Shown: positions 47,126 through 55,153 of the stretch, in pieces
How positions within the stretch are numbered: the stretch's first letter is position 1
Layout of the letters: each line of letters opens with the position of its first letter
Source: Aeromicrobium sp. Leaf350
Lineage (GTDB): Bacteria; Actinomycetota; Actinomycetes; Propionibacteriales; Nocardioidaceae
Length of the DNA: 64,000 nt
Assembly: GCF_916858655.1 (NCBI RefSeq)
Contig: NZ_CAKASL010000002.1
Location: 186,001-250,000, forward strand
Direction of reading: 5' to 3'
The notes under the pieces: generated by a model
The model's database searches: none
What the model was told of the DNA's origin: nothing
What the model saw: only the letters and a program-made list of their open reading frames with translations
Position numbers and translations under genes: made by a program

Positions 47126-48502
47126 ATGGCTTCCACCACCACGATCAACCCCACCACAGGTGAGGACCTCAAGACCTACGAGATGCACACCGACGCGGAG
47201 GTCGGCCAGATCATCGAGGCGACGCACCAGGCGTTCCGGTCCTGGCGCACGGTGCCGATCGAAGAGCGTGCGAACACGATCCGCGCCATCGGTGAGCGGC
47301 TGCGCAAGAACGAGCGCGAGCTCTCCGAGCTGATGACCGCCGAGATGGGCAAGCCCATCGACCAGGGTGCGCAGGAGGTGCAGCTCTGCGCCGCGATCTG
47401 CGACTGGACTGCCGACAACGCCGCTGACGCCCTCGCCGACCAGGACCAGCCCATGGAGGGCGGTCGGGCGATCATCACCAACTCGCCGATCGGCGTCATC
47501 TACGGCATCCAGCCGTGGAACTTCCCGATCTACCAGGTCATCCGCTACAGCGTCCCGCAGCTCGTTGCGGGCAACACCGTGCTGCTGAAGCACGCCAACT
47601 CGGTCTTCGGCACGGCGCTGCGCCTCGAGGAGCTCTACCGCGAGGCGGGTCTGCCGGAGAACGCGTTCCGTGCGCTGCTCATCGATCACGACCAGTCCGA
47701 TGACGTCATCGCCCACACGAAGGTGCGAGGCGTGACCCTGACCGGCTCCGACGTGGCGGGCAAGCACGTCGCCGTGAAGGCGGCGGAGAACCTCAAGAAG
47801 TCGGTCGTCGAGCTGGGCAGCAACGACGCCTACCTCGTGCTCTCCGACGCCGACGTCGACCTCGCGGTCGAGGTCAGCGTGCAGGGCCGCATCACCAACA
47901 ACGGTCAGACGTGCGTGGGCGCCAAGCGGTTCATCATCGTCGACGCGATCTACGACGAGTTCCGTGACGCCTACGTCGAGGCCATGAAGGCCGTCGAGCT
48001 GGGCGACCCAATGCAGGACGGCACGGCCCTCGGCCCGATGTCGCGCGAGCAGCTGCGTGACGAGCTCCACGACCAGGTCGAGGAGTCGGTCAAGGACGGC
48101 GCCACCCTCCTCCTGGGCGGCGAGAAGCCCGATCGCGCCGGTGCCTGGTACCCGGCCACGGTGATCGACGACGTGAAGCCCGGCCAGCCCGCCTACGACG
48201 ACGAGCTCTTCGGCCCGGTCGCGGCGCTGATCCGCGCGAAGGACGACGAGGACGCGATGCGCATCGCCAACGACTCGCGCTACGGCCTCGGTGGCGGCAT
48301 CTTCTCGCGCGACGAGAAGCGCGCCATCGAGCTGGCCCGCACCGAGTTCGACACGGGCATGGTCAACATCAACGGCTTCAACCTCGCCCAGCCGAACCTG
48401 CCGTTCGGTGGCGTGAAGGACTCCGGCTACGGCCGCGAGCACGGCGAGGCCGGGTTCACGGAGTTCGTGAACGTGAAGACGCTGATGATCGCGGAGGCGT
48501 GA
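47126..48502 (+). CDS. gabD: NADP-type succinate-semialdehyde dehydrogenase
   Basis: A 458-residue aldehyde dehydrogenase. It has IQPWNFPIYQVIRYSVPQLVAGNTVLLKHAN, the VVELGSNDAYLVLSDADVD base segment and the catalytic cysteine in NNGQTCVGAKRF. These match the shorter actinobacterial GabD enzymes, which oxidise succinate semialdehyde to succinate. A second, different ALDH is at 7263. TACTCC six bases before the ATG may be a weak leaderless -10. The 3' end of this gene is copied, in decayed form, at 49012-49226. Confidence 0.92.
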   Translation: MASTTTINPTTGEDLKTYEMHTDAEVGQIIEATHQAFRSWRTVPIEERANTIRAIGERLRKNERELSELMTAEMGKPIDQGAQEVQLCAAICDWTADNAADALADQDQPMEGGRAIITNSPIGVIYGIQPWNFPIYQVIRYSVPQLVAGNTVLLKHANSVFGTALRLEELYREAGLPENAFRALLIDHDQSDDVIAHTKVRGVTLTGSDVAGKHVAVKAAENLKKSVVELGSNDAYLVLSDADVDLAVEVSVQGRITNNGQTCVGAKRFIIVDAIYDEFRDAYVEAMKAVELGDPMQDGTALGPMSREQLRDELHDQVEESVKDGATLLLGGEKPDRAGAWYPATVIDDVKPGQPAYDDELFGPVAALIRAKDDEDAMRIANDSRYGLGGGIFSRDEKRAIELARTEFDTGMVNINGFNLAQPNLPFGGVKDSGYGREHGEAGFTEFVNVKTLMIAEA

Positions 48503-48545
48503 CCCGCGAACCCGACCGTTCGTAGGCACGCGGCACACTAGGGTC

Positions 48546-48983
48546 GTGCCTGAGTACTGCGATCTGTGCGACCTGGCCTTCGACCAGTGCGTTCACGGTC
48601 GCCCCGAGCCGGTCGTGGTGCCGAAGGCCGCCGAGCTGAAGAAGCCGCCAGCACCCCGGCGGGCCAAGCCGACGCAGCCGCGGGTCGAGACTCGTCGGGT
48701 CCCGACTGCCCAGCGCACGGCCACGACGGCTTACCGTCTCGCGATCCTCGAGGTCATGCGGGACATGGGCGGCCGGGGCGAGGCAGACGAGATCCTCGCC
48801 GAGGTCGAACGTCGTCTGGCCCCCCGCCTCCGCGACGGCGACTACGAAGAGGTGCAGGGCGAGGCGCGCTGGCGGCGTGCTGCCCGGTTCGAGCGCAAGG
48901 GCATGGTCGAGGCCGGTCTCATCGAGCCGGTGATCGAACGTGGTGTCTGGCAGCTGACGCCGTCAGGTCTCACCGAGGCCTGA
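48546..48983 (+). CDS. Zinc-ribbon plus Mrr-N-like winged-helix protein
   Basis: A 145-residue protein. The first 17 residues hold a possible metal site (CDLCDLAFDQCVHG; Cys5, Cys8, Cys15, His17). A proline/arginine-rich linker follows. Residues 65-145 resemble the Mrr N-terminal winged helix (YEEVQGEARWRRAARFERKGMVEAGLIEP...RGVWQLTPSGLTEA). It may bind DNA. The gene lies between gabD and a decayed copy of the gabD 3' end, so it is bracketed by imperfect direct repeats of about 215 bp. GTG 48546 has CACACT six bases upstream. Confidence 0.65.
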   Translation: MPEYCDLCDLAFDQCVHGRPEPVVVPKAAELKKPPAPRRAKPTQPRVETRRVPTAQRTATTAYRLAILEVMRDMGGRGEADEILAEVERRLAPRLRDGDYEEVQGEARWRRAARFERKGMVEAGLIEPVIERGVWQLTPSGLTEA

Positions 48984-49011
48984 GGTCGTTGACGTCTGAC
49001 CCGACATGGCC

Positions 49012-49226
49012 TTCGCGGCGGCACTTTCTCGCGCGACGAGAAGCGCGCCATCGAACTGGCTCGCACCGAGTTCGACACGGGCATGGTGAATATCAACGGC
49101 TTCAACCTTGCCCGGCCGAACCTGCCGTTCGGCGACGTGAAGGACTCCGGCTAGGGCCGCGAGCACGGCGAAGCCTGGTTCAAGGAGTTCGTAAACGCGC
49201 ACGCGCTGATGGTCGCGCAAGCGTGA
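49012..49226 (+). pseudogene. Decayed copy of the gabD 3' end
   Basis: About 215 bp repeat the last 70 codons of gabD (48288-48502) at a constant offset of 724 bp. The translation would read through TFSRDEKRAIELARTEFDTG and NGFNLARPNLPFGDVKDSG. In-frame decay is clear: the tyrosine codon of SGYGRE has become TAG, and several other substitutions are present. It ends with the same TGA position as gabD. No start or upstream part exists, so it is a fragment. Confidence 0.85.
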
Positions 49227-49259
49227 GGGGATGTTCGACTTCGTTCAGGTGCCGGAGGA

Positions 49260-49787
49260 TCAGTACCCGAAAATGTGGAGCGCGCGGACATTGATGAAGT
49301 TCCCTGGCACGAAGAATGAGCTCAGTCGTTTGACGACCGACGCGTACTCCTTCTTCGGGCTCATCGTGTCGTTGTGCTTGAGCGCCTGCGGAACCATCAG
49401 GAAGAGGTAGTCCGCGTGCAGGCATAGGTGCGTCTTCCAGACATCGAGCAGATCCATGTTGTTGGTGGTGGTCTTACCGCGTTCCACCTCCATTAGGATC
49501 CCGTTGCTCCCGAGATCGAGGTAGAAGTCTGGCCTCAATGCCTTGTTCTCATACGTTGAGAACAGCCCCTTTGCCTCGCTCACGAATCCAAGGCCATCGG
49601 TGAACTTTGCGAACGAGTTCTGGACCATCGCGCTCGATATGCCAGGAAGGTTCGCGGCCGCCAGCAGCGCGCGAGCATCGTCTTCGTTCAGGTGAGCGAG
49701 TAGCGCATCGCTAACCCGCGAGACCTGTGTGTACTCCGCGGTGGCCTCGAACTCGGGGTTCACGTAGATGTGGCGCAGGGTTGGCAT
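49260..49787 (-). CDS. PD-(D/E)XK nuclease-like protein
   Basis: A 175-residue protein of lower G+C and different codon use than its neighbours. The core RPDFYLDLGSNGILMEVERG K(105) has the order PD-x12-ExE-x2-K, consistent with a PD-(D/E)XK nuclease active site (Asp87, Glu100, Glu102, Lys105). The rest, NNMDLLDVWKTHLCLHADYLFLMVP, resembles the helical end of small restriction-type endonucleases. No partner methylase is adjacent; the nearest is at 52155. ATG 49787 is preferred over TTG 49793. The assignment is tentative. Confidence 0.5.
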   Translation of the reverse strand: MPTLRHIYVNPEFEATAEYTQVSRVSDALLAHLNEDDARALLAAANLPGISSAMVQNSFAKFTDGLGFVSEAKGLFSTYENKALRPDFYLDLGSNGILMEVERGKTTTNNMDLLDVWKTHLCLHADYLFLMVPQALKHNDTMSPKKEYASVVKRLSSFFVPGNFINVRALHIFGY

Positions 49788-49850
49788 CTGCAAAGCTTGA
49801 AGCCGGCGACGTGCTCATGTTGGCGTTTCGGCGAAGTTCGAGCTCGGGCG

Positions 49851-50234
49851 TCAGAGCGCCCTGTTCGTGCGGAGCAGCAGGTCGTCGAGCTGGGAGGCCA
49901 CGAGCCGGCGGTTGTCGCGGCGGGCCTTGAGCGACGAGAACGGCAGCTGCAGGCGCAGGCGCAGCGAGTGCAGTTCCTTGATCGCCGAGGACGCGAGCTC
50001 GAACCGGTCGGAGCCAGCCTCGGTGGTCTGGGCGACCTCGTGGAACGAGACGACGGCCAGGTCGATCCGGGCGAGCAGTCGTTGGGTCGCGCTCCGGGCC
50101 TGCAGGCCGCGGATGACCTCGGCGGCCTGTTCCCGGTTCTCCGGTCGCGCCAGCCAGGCCACCACGGCGGGCCCGACGATCGTGGCGACCTTCGGTCCGA
50201 GTAGCCGGAGAACCCCCGACACTGCGTTCGTCAT
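49851..50234 (-). CDS. Helical protein of unknown function
   Basis: A 127-residue protein. An N-terminal hydrophobic stretch (LLGPKVATIVGPAVVAWLA) precedes a long, mostly helical basic region with ELHSLRLRLQLPFSSLKARRDNRRLVASQLDDLLLR. It might be a single-span membrane or peripheral protein with a coiled coil. No family was recognised and its context gives no clear clue. Coding is supported by normal third-position G+C. Confidence 0.5.
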   Translation of the reverse strand: MTNAVSGVLRLLGPKVATIVGPAVVAWLARPENREQAAEVIRGLQARSATQRLLARIDLAVVSFHEVAQTTEAGSDRFELASSAIKELHSLRLRLQLPFSSLKARRDNRRLVASQLDDLLLRTNRAL

Positions 50235-50308
50235 CAGCGACCCACTTCCGCACCAGCCGCTGGGAACCGCTCCCGGCGATCGAGCTCGTCTGTGGACAGC
50301 CTGTCAGA

Positions 50309-51190
50309 TCAGGCCGCAGGCACGTCGACGGTCAGGGCGATGATCGAGGCCTCGCGCACGTCGCGGCGGGCGTGCTCGAAGAAGTCGGGAGCGGCGCACG
50401 CGAAGAGCGTGGTGCCGTCAGGACCTCCGAGAGCGCAGGCGTAGACGGGCGTGCCGGTCTCGATCTCAGTGTCGATCGCCCCGTCGACGAGCCGCAGCAG
50501 GCGACCGCCAGTGGCGTCCGCGACCCACAGCCCACCGCCGGCGTCGAGGCACGAGCCGTCGGCCGCCACGACGACCTGGGGGAGCACCTTCTCGAACTCG
50601 CGCTCCGTCGGCAGGGGGCCGAGCTCGGCCCACACGCGCCGGTTCTCCAGCGCGCCGTCAGGAGCGACGTCGAACCCGGTCACCCGGTTGCCGAACGTCT
50701 CGTTGACGAGCAGCGTGCCACTCGGCGTGATGACGATCCCGTTCGGGAACCACAGATCGGTCGCCACCTCCGTGACGGATCCGTCCGGATCGACGCGCAG
50801 CAGCGGCGCAGCGGCGGACGGCTCGCCACCCATCAGGTCGAAGCCGAAGCAGCCGACGTAGCCGCGGCCCTGCGCGTCGACGGTCATGTCGTTGAGGTGC
50901 CCACGCGCGTGCTGCGAGAGATCGGCGTGCAGCAGGAGCGCTCCGTCGTGCTCACGGCGCAGGATCTTCTGGTCGCGCATCGACACCACGAGCAGGCGTC
51001 CGTCCGGCAGCCAGCCGAGACCGGAGGGCTGGTTCGGCACCGTGGCCTCGAGCCGGCGGTCGCTGCCGTCGGCGAGTACCGAGGAGACCTCGGACGTGTA
51101 GAAGTCGGAGAACCACAGCCGGTCCTCGTGCCACCGGGGGCACTCGCTGAAGCTGAGTCCGTCGATGACGGTCGTGATGTCGTGGGACAT
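50309..51190 (-). CDS. SMP-30/gluconolactonase family beta-propeller hydrolase
   Basis: A 293-residue six-bladed propeller protein. Typical motifs are FSECPRWHEDRLWFSDFY (with the metal-binding Glu), GWLPDGRLLVVSM, HLNDMTVDAQGRGYVGCFGFD (with Asn/Asp ligands), FPNGIVITPSGTLLVNET and CLDAGGGLWVADA. Members hydrolyse lactones of sugar acids with a divalent metal. GGAGGAG lies ten bases before ATG 51190. It stands alone between the PD-(D/E)XK-like and unknown genes and the restriction system. Confidence 0.88.
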   Translation of the reverse strand: MSHDITTVIDGLSFSECPRWHEDRLWFSDFYTSEVSSVLADGSDRRLEATVPNQPSGLGWLPDGRLLVVSMRDQKILRREHDGALLLHADLSQHARGHLNDMTVDAQGRGYVGCFGFDLMGGEPSAAAPLLRVDPDGSVTEVATDLWFPNGIVITPSGTLLVNETFGNRVTGFDVAPDGALENRRVWAELGPLPTEREFEKVLPQVVVAADGSCLDAGGGLWVADATGGRLLRLVDGAIDTEIETGTPVYACALGGPDGTTLFACAAPDFFEHARRDVREASIIALTVDVPAA

Positions 51191-51376
51191 GGGTGACTGC
51201 TCCTCCCGACGGACCGCCGCGTTGAGGCCCGTGCCCCGATCGTGCCTGGTGCCTCGAGCGGAGGAAAGGGCTCCACTCTGCTGTTACTCATCTTGCCGGG
51301 TTCGCACAGCAGTTCTTCAATGCCGGCGCGTTCTCCGGGCCGGCAATGTCGCCGCAGAGATCAAACGACAGGACTG

Positions 51377-52162
51377 CTATCCAAACTGCTCGTCGTCTTC
51401 TTCAGCGTCCCAGAGCACCGAGCCGACCAGCCCCTCGACCGAGATTGCAGATGCCGATGGCTCGGGTCTACCTTCCGCGTAGGCCAGCCGCACCGCGGAC
51501 AAGTAGGCGAGTCGAACGGCCTGAATCACAAGGACCCGTCGGAGGCCTTCGCTAACCTCACCCCGCTCCCGCGCCACGGCGGCCAGTCGAGACAGAGTCT
51601 CCGCGCGACGCGCGATTCGAATATCTGGATGCCCTCGGTCAGCGCGAGTCTCGTCCGAGATCAACGTGAAGCGATATGAAGTGGGCATCTCCACCGGCTC
51701 ACTCACGGGAGGAATTTTCTCGTTGAGGATCGCTCGGAACCTGCTGCCCTCGATCGCAAGGATGTAGGCGGTGTACTCCGTCGCGTCCAAGATGACCTGC
51801 GCTGCAGATCGGCTCCCTATCGCTGCAGCGAGATCCCAGAGTGGCCAGAGCTCGATCTCCGCCACCTCGAATGTGTCGAGGATGCGCATCGCCACCGCAT
51901 CCGTTCGCTGATTCGTCAAGTGACGATTAACGCGAACTCCGAGCCCTTCCTTCGTCTGCCCCACGTAAATCGGCTCGCCGTCATAGTCATAGAAGGCGTA
52001 CACGCCCCACTGCGACTCCCGAACGCGTCCGCTGCCCGGAACGGGATGCGCCAGCGCCTCGGTAAGGAGAGTGCGAAAATCCCGCACATCATTCGCGGGC
52101 AGCGATTTCCGGCTGGGCTTAGAACTTGAGTAGTTCGCGGACGATCGACCTGTGCTAGCCAT
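51377..52162 (-). CDS. GIY-YIG restriction endonuclease, Eco29kI family
   Basis: A 261-residue GIY-YIG nuclease. The hallmark is WGVYAFYDYDGEPIYVGQT (Tyr55 and Tyr66), with RVNRHL (Arg/His around 77-81) and DATEYTAYI (Glu129) completing the active site as in R.Eco29kI. This family cuts CCGCGG-type sites without the PD-(D/E)XK fold. It overlaps by 8 bp the end of the cytosine-5 methyltransferase gene, so M precedes R in one operon. The exact target is inferred from family, not shown. Codon use and lower G+C suggest acquisition by transfer. Confidence 0.82.
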   Translation of the reverse strand: MASTGRSSANYSSSKPSRKSLPANDVRDFRTLLTEALAHPVPGSGRVRESQWGVYAFYDYDGEPIYVGQTKEGLGVRVNRHLTNQRTDAVAMRILDTFEVAEIELWPLWDLAAAIGSRSAAQVILDATEYTAYILAIEGSRFRAILNEKIPPVSEPVEMPTSYRFTLISDETRADRGHPDIRIARRAETLSRLAAVARERGEVSEGLRRVLVIQAVRLAYLSAVRLAYAEGRPEPSASAISVEGLVGSVLWDAEEDDEQFG

Positions 52163-53312
52163 TGATTAGTTCCAGTACGGGCATCTCGTCGGTCAAGGCG
52201 CCGCTCGCGAGAGGCACTAGGTAATTCTCCGCGAGCCAGCTGACAGCAGGCACACACACAGCATCCCCGAACCCGAAGAGTGCCTGCGAAGGGCGAGCGG
52301 AGCTGAGGTCGTAGTCGTCGGCCCCCATCAGGCGGGCATACTCCAGACCTGACATCCACCGAACTCTTACCCGCCCAGCGCCGGCTTCTACGACAGCCTG
52401 CTTGGAAGATCCGCCACGGGCTGTCCGAAGGCAGCCGGCGATGTCGTCGGCACGGACTTCCCACGTCGCGACGCCCTTGCGGGTCCGTCGATAAGCAGTC
52501 CGAAACGAGACCTCCGTTCCGTTGCGTAGTGCGCGCACGCGCTCCGTCTGCAGTGGGGATAGGGATTGCAGAAATGCCTCAGTCCGCTGCTCGTCCCACC
52601 AGTCGTCCGCGTCACGGTCGATCACCCGAATGAGGCCAGACGTCATCGGTGCCGGGGGGGCCGGCAGAGTCGCCTGATGCGTTAACAACGCCGGATCGCC
52701 AAAAGCCGTCTGCAGCCAGTCCGGTCGGAGCTCTCGGCCAGAGTTGTGAGAACTTGGCGGGGGTGTCGTCGCACCAACGAGGAACAGGCGGGGGCGAGAT
52801 TGTGGTACGAAGCGCCTCGCATCTAAGGTGACGACATCGACCGAATACCCCAATCGGTTGAGCTCGCCGATCGCGGCCGTCATGTCATCGCCGCCGTGCG
52901 AGGTTGCGAAACCAGTAACGTTTTCGAGGGCTACCACGCTCGGTCGACGCGATCCCATCTCCTCGAGGATCCGAGTGAACTGCCAGAAAGTCGATGACGA
53001 CTTCCCGCTCAAGCCGCGACGGTTCCCGGCGAGGGAGAGGTCAGTGCATGGAAAGCTTGCCCATGCGATCTCGACGTCGGGCACGTCGTCCCCGAGAATC
53101 CCTGCGATGTCCCGTTCGTGATAGTGATCGCTGCCGAATTGTGACGTGTACATCAGCGTCTTGCTCGGATCGAAGTCGTTTGCCCACACGACTTCGGCCC
53201 CAGCCTTTTCGAGGCCGAGTCTCGCCAGCCCAATGCCAGCGAAGAACTCCGCCACCCGGGGGGCCTGAGAATCACCGCTGAACAGCTCTATCAGGCTGGC
53301 TGGACGAGACAT
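52155..53312 (-). CDS. DNA (cytosine-5) methyltransferase, partner of the Eco29kI-like nuclease
   Basis: A 385-residue C5 methyltransferase. Motif I is FFAGIGLARLGLE (22-34), motif IV FPCTDLS with catalytic Cys89, motif VI LENV (129-132), motif VIII QSRPRLFLVG (171-180), and the C-terminal motifs IX-X are in YARLMGADDYDL and ALFGFGDAVCVPAVSWLAENYLV. It protects host DNA from the adjacent nuclease. ATG 53312 was chosen because TAGAAT lies seven bases upstream; a frame extension to 53564 is not supported by composition. Confidence 0.92.
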   Translation of the reverse strand: MSRPASLIELFSGDSQAPRVAEFFAGIGLARLGLEKAGAEVVWANDFDPSKTLMYTSQFGSDHYHERDIAGILGDDVPDVEIAWASFPCTDLSLAGNRRGLSGKSSSTFWQFTRILEEMGSRRPSVVALENVTGFATSHGGDDMTAAIGELNRLGYSVDVVTLDARRFVPQSRPRLFLVGATTPPPSSHNSGRELRPDWLQTAFGDPALLTHQATLPAPPAPMTSGLIRVIDRDADDWWDEQRTEAFLQSLSPLQTERVRALRNGTEVSFRTAYRRTRKGVATWEVRADDIAGCLRTARGGSSKQAVVEAGAGRVRVRWMSGLEYARLMGADDYDLSSARPSQALFGFGDAVCVPAVSWLAENYLVPLASGALTDEMPVLELING

Positions 53313-53319
53313 ACGATCG

Positions 53320-53325
53320 ATTCTA
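53320..53325 (-). promoter_or_regulatory. -10 element TAGAAT of leaderless methyltransferase transcript
   Basis: TAGAAT on the minus strand ends seven bases before the ATG at 53312. Confidence 0.5.
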
Positions 53326-53532
53326 GGTGGGGCTTCAGACAGTCTTCGCCAGGCTCGCCGCGCTATCGTTGGACAAGCCCGGGCCGGCCGGCAGATGGTC
53401 GGTGCCTTCGCGGAACTGCCTACTGAACGGTCAGGCTCAGAAGGTGACAATTCGGACTTGCCCGTGCCGCACGACCCTCCTGCTGAGCGCCGCCGACGAG
53501 TAGTCGATCGCGTCGATGTGTCGTGACGGTGC

Positions 53533-54045
53533 ATGACCCACGCTCCCGTGAGTGGGAGCATCACTCACGTGAACCTCGGCAACACGGACTGGCCCTCGGC
53601 GGTCATCGCCACCCTTGCCCTCGTCGTCTCGATCGTCGCGCTGGCTCGCACGATCCGTCGTGACCGGTCGGCCCAGGCGCAGCAGATCTCGGCGTGGGTC
53701 TCGTACCACGAGCCGGACGAGTTGGTCGCCTCCTCGCGAGTGGGGGCGCCGTGCCTGGTCGTCGCGAACCAGAGCAGTCAGCCGATCTACGACTGGCACG
53801 TCGAGTACTACTACCGGGACCACCTCATCGGCGAGACCCGCGTGCGACAGACCGTGCCCGGTGGTGGACGCGACGTGGTGACGCTGAACGGCGAGACGCA
53901 GACAGCCTTCCGCGACCGCCAGGGCGAGGACCGCGGCGAGCCCGACCGCGCCTTCAGCGACATCGTGGCGGCCGTGGCGTTCCGCGACGCTGACGGGAAG
54001 CGCTGGAAGCGCGACGCGGTGGGAAACCTGACGCGCGAGCGCTGA
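53533..54045 (+). CDS. Single-span membrane protein of unknown function
   Basis: A 170-residue protein with one membrane segment near residues 20-40 (WPSAVIATLALVVSIVALA). After a basic stop-transfer (RTIRRDRSAQ) comes a beta-rich soluble domain (WVSYHEPDELV..., PIYDWHVEYYYRDHLIGETRVRQTVPGGG), probably cytoplasmic. The family is not recognised, although similar one-helix proteins with a beta-sandwich are common in actinobacteria. The 220-bp gap before it holds the methyltransferase promoter and no other feature I can support. Confidence 0.6.
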   Translation: MTHAPVSGSITHVNLGNTDWPSAVIATLALVVSIVALARTIRRDRSAQAQQISAWVSYHEPDELVASSRVGAPCLVVANQSSQPIYDWHVEYYYRDHLIGETRVRQTVPGGGRDVVTLNGETQTAFRDRQGEDRGEPDRAFSDIVAAVAFRDADGKRWKRDAVGNLTRER

Positions 54046-54175
54046 GTGCGTCCCGGCTCAGCGGGCGGCCTGTGGGCCAACCGAATCTGTCGATTTCCTG
54101 TGCGCGGGCGAATGTCGGACTAGCCTGCGTGCACCGTCGATTCGGCGGCAGTAGGTCACGACAACTGGGGGCCGG

Positions 54176-55141
54176 ATGCTCGACTTCACCGCTATCGATT
54201 TCGAGACTGCGAACTCATACCGGGGCTCGCCGTGCTCAGTCGGTCTGGTCAAGGTGCGCGATGGAGCGATTGTCGACGAACGACATTGGCTCATCAGGCC
54301 GCCAGAGCGGGTCGCCCATTTCGAACCCTTCAACGTGCGCCTTCATGGAATCACTGCGGCGATGGTGTCCGGTGCGCCCGCCTGGCGTGATGTTCTTCCT
54401 CAGATCGTGGAGTTCATTGGGGAAGACGTCGTGGTGACCCACAATGCCGCCTTCGACACTGGTGTCATCCGCTTCGCCTGCGTGGCAGACGAGATCGAGT
54501 GGCCCTCGCTGACGTTTCTCTGCACGCTGGTGACTGCTCGCCGAGCCTTCGCTCTACCCTCCTACCGTCTGCCGTTCGTCGTCGAGGCGTGCGGTGACTT
54601 CGCCTTCGATCATCACCATGCCCTGGCGGACGCTCGCGCTGTGGTGCACATTGTTCTGGCGCTTGCGGGCGCCGGAGGTGCCTCGGATGTGGGCGGCATC
54701 GCCAGCCTGCACGGGGTCCGGCTCGGAGCGATGGCGTCAGGAATGTACGAGGGCTCCGCCAGCATCGCCGCTGGCGGAGGACGCGACCTGATCGCGGCTG
54801 AAGCCAATCCGGAGGCCGATCCGGATGGATACCTGTACGGACGCGTCGTGGTGTTCACGGGGACACTGACCGCGATGGTCCGGCAGCAAGCATGGGATGA
54901 GGTGGTGCGCGCTGGTGGTCGCCCCGAGGAGAACATGACCAAGCGCACCAACGTCCTCGTCCTCGGAAGCTTCAACCCTGGAAACCTGCGGCCGGGTGCT
55001 GACTACTCAGGCAAGGCGCAGAAGGCGTTCGCTCTCCAGAGCAAAGGTCAGCAGATCGAGCTGCTGACGGAGTCGGATTTTCTAGCTGTACTCGACAGTG
55101 CGGACGCGATCGGCGCTGCTTCGCCGATCGTCGTGCCCTGA
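54176..55141 (+). CDS. DEDDh exonuclease with C-terminal BRCT domain
   Basis: A 321-residue protein. Residues 1-165 are a DnaQ/polymerase III epsilon-like 3'-5' exonuclease with motif I AIDFET (Asp8, Glu10), motif II HNAAFD (Asp94) and motif III HHHALADARA (His148, Asp152). A linker leads to a BRCT domain from about 221 (GRVVVFTGTLTAMVRQQAWDEVVRAGG), as in ligase NAD-dependent and other repair proteins. Such DnaQ-BRCT fusions occur in actinobacteria and are thought to act in DNA repair. ATG 54176 follows GGGGG at 54165-54169. Confidence 0.85.
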   Translation: MLDFTAIDFETANSYRGSPCSVGLVKVRDGAIVDERHWLIRPPERVAHFEPFNVRLHGITAAMVSGAPAWRDVLPQIVEFIGEDVVVTHNAAFDTGVIRFACVADEIEWPSLTFLCTLVTARRAFALPSYRLPFVVEACGDFAFDHHHALADARAVVHIVLALAGAGGASDVGGIASLHGVRLGAMASGMYEGSASIAAGGGRDLIAAEANPEADPDGYLYGRVVVFTGTLTAMVRQQAWDEVVRAGGRPEENMTKRTNVLVLGSFNPGNLRPGADYSGKAQKAFALQSKGQQIELLTESDFLAVLDSADAIGAASPIVVP

Positions 55142-55153
55142 GCTTCATATCGC

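Noticed and set aside
48566-49294. 242-codon plus-strand frame spanning the Mrr-N-like gene and the gabD copy
   Set aside because: It is out of frame with both; the real gene and the pseudogene explain the sequence better.
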